Shown here: positions 14,180-17,725 of the stretch, piece after piece
How the letters are laid out: each line of letters begins with the position of its first letter
How positions within the stretch are numbered: position 1 is the stretch's first letter
Source of the DNA: Spirosomataceae bacterium
GTDB taxonomy: Bacteria > Bacteroidota > Bacteroidia > Cytophagales > Spirosomataceae
Assembly: GCA_025455795.1 (NCBI GenBank)
Contig: JALOLW010000017.1
Coordinates: forward strand, 1-17,725
Length of the DNA stretch: 17,725 bases
Direction: 5' to 3'
Program-made: the position numbers and the translations under genes
Notes under the pieces: model-generated
What the model was told of the DNA's origin: nothing
Seen by the model: only the letters and a program-made list of their open reading frames with translations
Databases searched by the model: none

Positions 14180-15499
14180 ATGACTACCGAACAAAATCTC
14201 AAAGCGCTCGTCCGTGAAAAATACGCGGAAGTAGCCCAACAATCACACGCGCACAACATCGTCACGGCTTGTGGCTGTGGTCCCGCCTGCGGCGACGCCC
14301 TCATGGCCGAAGATTACTCCCAACTCCAAGGCTACGCCGCCGAAGCCGATTTGGGCTTGGGTTGCGGCTTGCCTACGCAGTTTGCCCACATCAAAGCGGG
14401 CGATACGGTCATAGATTTGGGCAGTGGTGCTGGCAATGACGCTTTTGTGGCGCGCGCCGAAGTGGGCCCTACGGGCAAGGTCATCGGCATAGATTTTACC
14501 GAAGCCATGATAGCCAAAGCCCGTACCAACGCCGATAAATTGGGCTTCAACAACGTGGAGTTTCGCTACGGGGATATTGAACAAATGCCCCTCAATGATA
14601 ACGTAGCCGACGTGGTGGTGAGCAACTGTGTTCTCAACCTTGTACCCAACAAAGCACAGGTAATCAGTGAGATACACCGTGTTTTGAAACCAAGCGGACA
14701 TTTTAGTATTTCGGATATTGTACTGGAAGGCGAACTTCCGCAAGACTTGCGCCAAGTGGCGGAGTTGTACGCGGGTTGTGTCTCGGGCGCTGTTCAGAAA
14801 GACGATTATTTGGGGATGATTCAGAAAGCGGGTTTTGAAAATATCACGGTTCAAAAACAAAAAGCCATCCATCTTCCCGACGAACTTTTGCTCGAATACA
14901 TCACCCCCGACGCCCTCAAAGCATTCAGAGAGAGCGGTTTGGGGATTTTGAGTGTGACTGTCTATGCCGAGAAACCAGCCGCCGAGGCCGCCGATACCGT
15001 AGCGTTTCGCATGGCGCAAGCGGCGGATTTGGAAGAGGTAAAAAAACTACTTTCATCGGTCGGTTTGCCAACAGAAGACCTCAATCCAGCGCTGCCCAAC
15101 TTCTTGTTGGCGTTTGTCAACGGAGCGTTGGCCGGTACGGCAGGTGTAGAAGTGACGGGCGAAGTAGGCTTGCTTCGTTCGGTAGCGGTATCTGACAGCT
15201 ATCGAAATTACGGTATTGCGCGGCGGTTGGTCGCTGACCTCACCAAACAGGTGCGTTTGCAGGGTGTCAAGTCACTGTACTTGATAACGACTACTGCCGA
15301 CCGTTACTTTGAAAAACAAGATTTTATGACCGTCAAACGTGACGAAGTACCAGTCGAAGTGGCTCAATCAACGCAGTTTAGCGGTCTTTGCCCGAGTTCG
15401 GCAGTTGTGATGAAAAAAGAAATTGGGAAGCCCAAAATCAAGTTGAACGAACTTGCTACGGCTTCTTCTTGCTGCTCTCCGTCGTCGGGTTGTTGTTGA
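14180..15499 (+). CDS. arsM: Arsenite S-adenosylmethionine methyltransferase fused to ArsN2-like GNAT acetyltransferase
   Basis: Residues 1-265 are an ArsM: SAM-binding motif VIDLGSGAGNDAF (77-89), acidic IGIDFTEAM (102-110), and the three conserved As(III)-binding cysteines C62 (GLGCGLP), C150 (SNCVLNL) and C200 (AGCVSGA). It would methylate As(III) in the cytosol to methylated arsenicals. Residues about 274-412 are a GNAT domain of the ArsN2 type, with LLRSVAVSDSYRNYGIARRL (331-350) containing the acetyl-CoA loop, YLITTTADRYFEKQDF and QFSGLCPSSAVVMKK. ArsN2 has no settled substrate; related ArsN1 acetylates arsinothricin/phosphinothricin. The C-terminus ends SSCCSPSSGCC, a four-cysteine tail that could hand arsenic to the active sites. 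Normally these are separate proteins, so this is a fusion. It stops two bases before the converging lipoprotein gene. Confidence 0.93.
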   Translation: MTTEQNLKALVREKYAEVAQQSHAHNIVTACGCGPACGDALMAEDYSQLQGYAAEADLGLGCGLPTQFAHIKAGDTVIDLGSGAGNDAFVARAEVGPTGKVIGIDFTEAMIAKARTNADKLGFNNVEFRYGDIEQMPLNDNVADVVVSNCVLNLVPNKAQVISEIHRVLKPSGHFSISDIVLEGELPQDLRQVAELYAGCVSGAVQKDDYLGMIQKAGFENITVQKQKAIHLPDELLLEYITPDALKAFRESGLGILSVTVYAEKPAAEAADTVAFRMAQAADLEEVKKLLSSVGLPTEDLNPALPNFLLAFVNGALAGTAGVEVTGEVGLLRSVAVSDSYRNYGIARRLVADLTKQVRLQGVKSLYLITTTADRYFEKQDFMTVKRDEVPVEVAQSTQFSGLCPSSAVVMKKEIGKPKIKLNELATASSCCSPSSGCC

Positions 15500-15501
15500 G
15501 G

Positions 15502-16884
15502 TTAGGGGCGTGGTCTAAATCGCCAAAAGTCGCTGACATTGCGATAGGCCACGCCACCTACTGACGTTTGGCGGGCTTGTTTGCCAAAACCCATAAAAAC
15601 GCCCGAGGTCGTCGGAACGGCCAAAACGCTGACCGTACCACCACCGGGATAGTCGGCAGTTTTGCGCCAAGTGTTGGTGGCAGGGTTGTATTCCCAAATA
15701 TCGCGCAGCCCTGCTCCGCCTTGGGGTGCTTGACCGAGACCGTAATAAACCCGACCGTTGAGCGCGAAGCCTGCGCCGTTTCGTCGGTTGCTGCCCACGA
15801 AATCAGCACGGCGCACCCACTGATTTTGGGTAGGAATAAACTCGTATAATTCTTTGGTAGCACTGTTTTCGTCGGTAGGCTCTACCAACACAAAAGCCCG
15901 CTCGCCAGCGTCCACGCTCAAGTAGCGGGCAGGAACGTTGACAGGGAAGGAAGCGACGGTTTGCCACTTCAAAACCGAGTAATCAAACCGCCACAGCTTG
16001 CCGTTGGGGAGGTTTTCGAGGGCGTATGCGTACTGCCCGATACCAAAAGAAGCCGTCGGGGCTTCTGCCCCGGGATAAGGTTCCCAGTTGCCATTGCTTT
16101 CCAAAATAGACATATTTCGGACGTAAATACGGCTGTTGCGCGGAGCCAATCGGTATCCTGCGCCGTAGAGCGTGAGCAACACATCGGCGGCGTTTCTGAA
16201 CGTCGCGTTGATAGGATTGAAAGTAGGCTCAAAAGGTCGTGGTACTTCGGGGCGATTGCCGAAAAAACTGGGATTCCATTGAAAAAAACCTACATAATAG
16301 GCTTCGTTGAAGGCTTGATTGGTGAAAGCGTTGATTCTTTTGACGTTGAGGATGTCGCCGCCCGTACCTCCAAAGATGACGTCGCCGTCGTAGATGTATT
16401 CGCCCGTTGCCAAATCGGGTGAGGGGAGTCGCCGCCACTCGTTGGTAAGGGTTTGGGTCCAAGTGATTTCGTTGCCATAAATCACTTCATTGTCGTATTT
16501 ATGGTAGGCCCTTGCGTAGTATGTTTTACCACTTTGCAGATTTCGGGCTTCAAACGAAATCGCCTGTTCGTTTTCTACTTGGGTGACATTGTCGGTGTTG
16601 TCGTTGAGGGTGGGATTGGTGCGTTCGGCCCACACTACCCCCACTTCTTTGGCGGGTTGAGACAGGTCAGCGATGACGATGTTGATTTCAGCGGTGTTGT
16701 CGGAGGTGGCAAAAGCCGAGATAGTTTCGACGCTGGGCTGCTTAAAAATAGCGGGTACTTCTGGGTCTTGACAAGCACTCAAAACGAAGAAGAGCAGTAG
16801 TGCAATAAACCCACCCCGCCTTTGCGCGGTGGTCAAAAGACGGGATGGGTTTTGGAAGTAGATTTTGCTGTTTTGTGTTTTCAT
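15502..16884 (-). CDS. Kelch-like surface lipoprotein
   Basis: From the ATG at 16882-16884 the protein has 460 residues; the alternative TTG at 16905 overlaps the GH3 gene and is less likely. The hydrophobic stretch FIALLLFFVLSAC gives a lipobox LSAC with Cys38, so it is a lipoprotein. A fibronectin/Ig-like segment (about 48-145, with VGVVWAERTNPTLNDNT and GKTYYARAYHKYDNEVIYGN) precedes a kelch-like propeller (about 150-460) with blades such as LYEFIPTQNQWVRRADF, ALNGRVYYGLG and IWEYNPATNTWRKTADYPGG. Such lipoproteins often bind glycans or proteins at the surface. A palindromic insertion supplies residues 12-26, lengthening the signal peptide's n-region. It follows the GH3 gene closely and is likely cotranscribed. 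Confidence 0.85.
   Translation of the reverse strand: MKTQNSKIYFQNPSRLLTTAQRRGGFIALLLFFVLSACQDPEVPAIFKQPSVETISAFATSDNTAEINIVIADLSQPAKEVGVVWAERTNPTLNDNTDNVTQVENEQAISFEARNLQSGKTYYARAYHKYDNEVIYGNEITWTQTLTNEWRRLPSPDLATGEYIYDGDVIFGGTGGDILNVKRINAFTNQAFNEAYYVGFFQWNPSFFGNRPEVPRPFEPTFNPINATFRNAADVLLTLYGAGYRLAPRNSRIYVRNMSILESNGNWEPYPGAEAPTASFGIGQYAYALENLPNGKLWRFDYSVLKWQTVASFPVNVPARYLSVDAGERAFVLVEPTDENSATKELYEFIPTQNQWVRRADFVGSNRRNGAGFALNGRVYYGLGQAPQGGAGLRDIWEYNPATNTWRKTADYPGGGTVSVLAVPTTSGVFMGFGKQARQTSVGGVAYRNVSDFWRFRPRP
16057..16072. repeat. Perfect six-base-pair hairpin inside the kelch-like lipoprotein gene
   Basis: CGGGGCTTCTGCCCCG is a perfect palindrome with a TTCT loop. In the protein it reads across the PGAEAPTA segment between propeller blades. 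It resembles GC-rich palindromes dispersed in this phylum, but it is short and may be ordinary coding sequence. Confidence 0.35.
16807..16852. repeat. In-frame inverted repeat in the lipoprotein signal-peptide region
   Basis: AAACCCACCCCGCC (16807-16820) and GACGGGATGGGTTT (16839-16852) are inverted repeats, 12 of 14 positions complementary, separated by 18 bases. The segment is translated as NPSRLLTTAQRRGGF just before the hydrophobic core of the lipoprotein signal peptide. The palindromic form and atypical composition suggest an inserted element. Confidence 0.65.
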
Positions 16885-16901
16885 TTGGCTATACGGGGAG
16901 G

Positions 16902-17725
16902 TCAATAACTCAATCCATCGCCAAATTTAAACAAAGCATAGTCTTTTTTCAAATAACCGGGTACGTCTGATTGATTTTCTACCACTGCCTTGCGCGATTT
17001 GGGCGTGGAAAAAGGCATTTTACCCGTAGGACTGAATGCCCCCGTTACCACGTCAAGCACGGCGTCAGTAGTAGTGCCAAAAGTCGCCATTAAGGTTTTG
17101 ACGTTGGGATTATCTATTTCGTCAATCACCCACGGATTGGTGTAGTTGATGACCACAATCGTAGGTTTGTGGTAGGTGGTTTCATTGACATGGGCTACGT
17201 CTATTTTGTTCTTAGAAAGCTGTAATTCAATCTCTTGGCCCGTGTTGTTGAACAAACTTCCGCCGTTGGGAGTAAGCCAAAGCAGTACCACGTCGGCTTC
17301 TTCGCGGGTGTCCACAAAGGTCAGATTCCACTTGTTTTCGGCGGGTTTGATAACACGTGCGGGGGTTTTGGTGCGGCCATTGTCGTAGTAAGATTCAAAG
17401 TAAACCTTAGTGTTTTTGGCAAGGGGCAATAGTTTAGTTTCGTTGCGTAGCAGCACGATGGATTTGCGGTGGGCTACGTCGGCTTTTTGTTGAAACTCGG
17501 CGTTGCCCACGGTTTTCTGCGCTTGTTCTACGTCCACGTAGGGGTTTTCAAACAAGCCCAAGTCAAATTTTTCTTTCAACAACCGCGCGATAGATTCATT
17601 GATGCGCGCCTCCGACACCAAGCCATTTTTGACGGTTTCGAGCAGCAGCGCGGGGTCGGCACCGCCCGAAAAAATATCCACGCCTGCCTCCAATGCCTTC
17701 TGATAACGCTGCGGAATCGTGAGCC
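16902..17725 (-). CDS. Glycoside hydrolase family 3 protein, C-terminal part, cut by window edge
   Basis: The frame is open from the right edge (LTIPQRYQKALEAGVDIFSG) to the TGA at 16902-16904, about 273 residues visible. The segment ALEAGVDIFSGGADPALL, the helix RINESIARLLKEKFDLGLFE and NPYVD are the end of the GH3 barrel domain. SIVLLRNETKLLPL begins the second alpha/beta domain. PTIVVINYTNPWVID, GAFSPTGKMPFSTP and the terminal FGDGLSY are standard GH3 C-domain landmarks. No fibronectin-like domain follows, so the protein ends early relative to long beta-glucosidases. The nucleophile Asp lies outside the window. It is probably a beta-glucosidase, beta-xylosidase or N-acetylhexosaminidase, secreted if a signal exists upstream. 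It precedes the kelch-like lipoprotein by 17 bases. Confidence 0.9.
   Translation of the reverse strand, partial: LTIPQRYQKALEAGVDIFSGGADPALLLETVKNGLVSEARINESIARLLKEKFDLGLFENPYVDVEQAQKTVGNAEFQQKADVAHRKSIVLLRNETKLLPLAKNTKVYFESYYDNGRTKTPARVIKPAENKWNLTFVDTREEADVVLLWLTPNGGSLFNNTGQEIELQLSKNKIDVAHVNETTYHKPTIVVINYTNPWVIDEIDNPNVKTLMATFGTTTDAVLDVVTGAFSPTGKMPFSTPKSRKAVVENQSDVPGYLKKDYALFKFGDGLSY

Noticed and set aside
14243..15019. 258-codon minus-strand frame opposite arsM
   Set aside because: Antisense shadow of the ArsM domain, whose motifs and cysteines prove the plus strand codes.

Overview
The window reads as a chromosomal segment of a Bacteroidota bacterium, most likely from the Cytophagales (Runella/Spirosoma-like). 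This rests on gene content: a Bacteroidota-type tyrosine integrase, a Wzi-family capsule protein, a Tat-exported Gfo/Idh/MocA protein, a DUF6807/PmoA-like protein and a lipobox kelch-like protein. A TTG/TAnnTTTG-type promoter upstream of arsR and several families of palindromic repeats fit the same group. No rRNA or intact tRNA is present to fix the genus.

Layout. 1-919: the right end of an integrative element, with the N-terminal part of a tyrosine recombinase (leftward, cut by the window edge), a twin 11-bp direct repeat upstream of it, and a junction at 900-961 that looks like the 3' half of a tRNA-Ala(GGC) gene followed by its terminator. 1072-6391: a leftward gene run, in transcription order mnmE, a Wzi-like outer-membrane protein, a Tat-exported oxidoreductase-like protein and a small protein of unknown function. 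6470-8674: a rightward exported protein of unknown function (propeller-like N-terminus, helical C-terminus). 8689-11032, leftward: a DUF6807 protein and a membrane di-iron hydroxylase of the sterol desaturase/AGMO type. 11223-13541: rightward RNase R. 13744-15499: an arsenic-response unit (arsR, then an ArsM-ArsN2-like fusion), each gene preceded by a related palindromic operator. 15502-17725, leftward: a kelch-like lipoprotein and the C-terminal part of a GH3 glycosidase cut by the window edge.

The most unusual feature is in mnmE. Between the G4 motif (NKVD) and the G5 motif (SAKTG) of its GTPase domain lies an in-frame insertion of about 0.69 kb. It encodes a DUF559 (Vsr-like PD-(D/E)xK) endonuclease domain, bounded on both sides by copies of a palindromic GC-rich repeat with inverted ends. 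One copy has expanded into a 33-bp tandem array translated as 11-residue repeats. The endonuclease reading frame has no stop of its own and is continuous with the host gene at both ends. Smaller in-frame palindromic insertions appear in rnr (with a hairpin plus T-tract) and in the signal-peptide region of the kelch-like lipoprotein. The window therefore shows palindromic elements that enter genes without breaking the frame, one of them carrying a candidate mobility nuclease.

Functionally the region mixes housekeeping RNA metabolism (mnmE, rnr), envelope and carbohydrate genes (Wzi, GH3, Tat oxidoreductase, DUF6807) and a compact arsenic detoxification unit.
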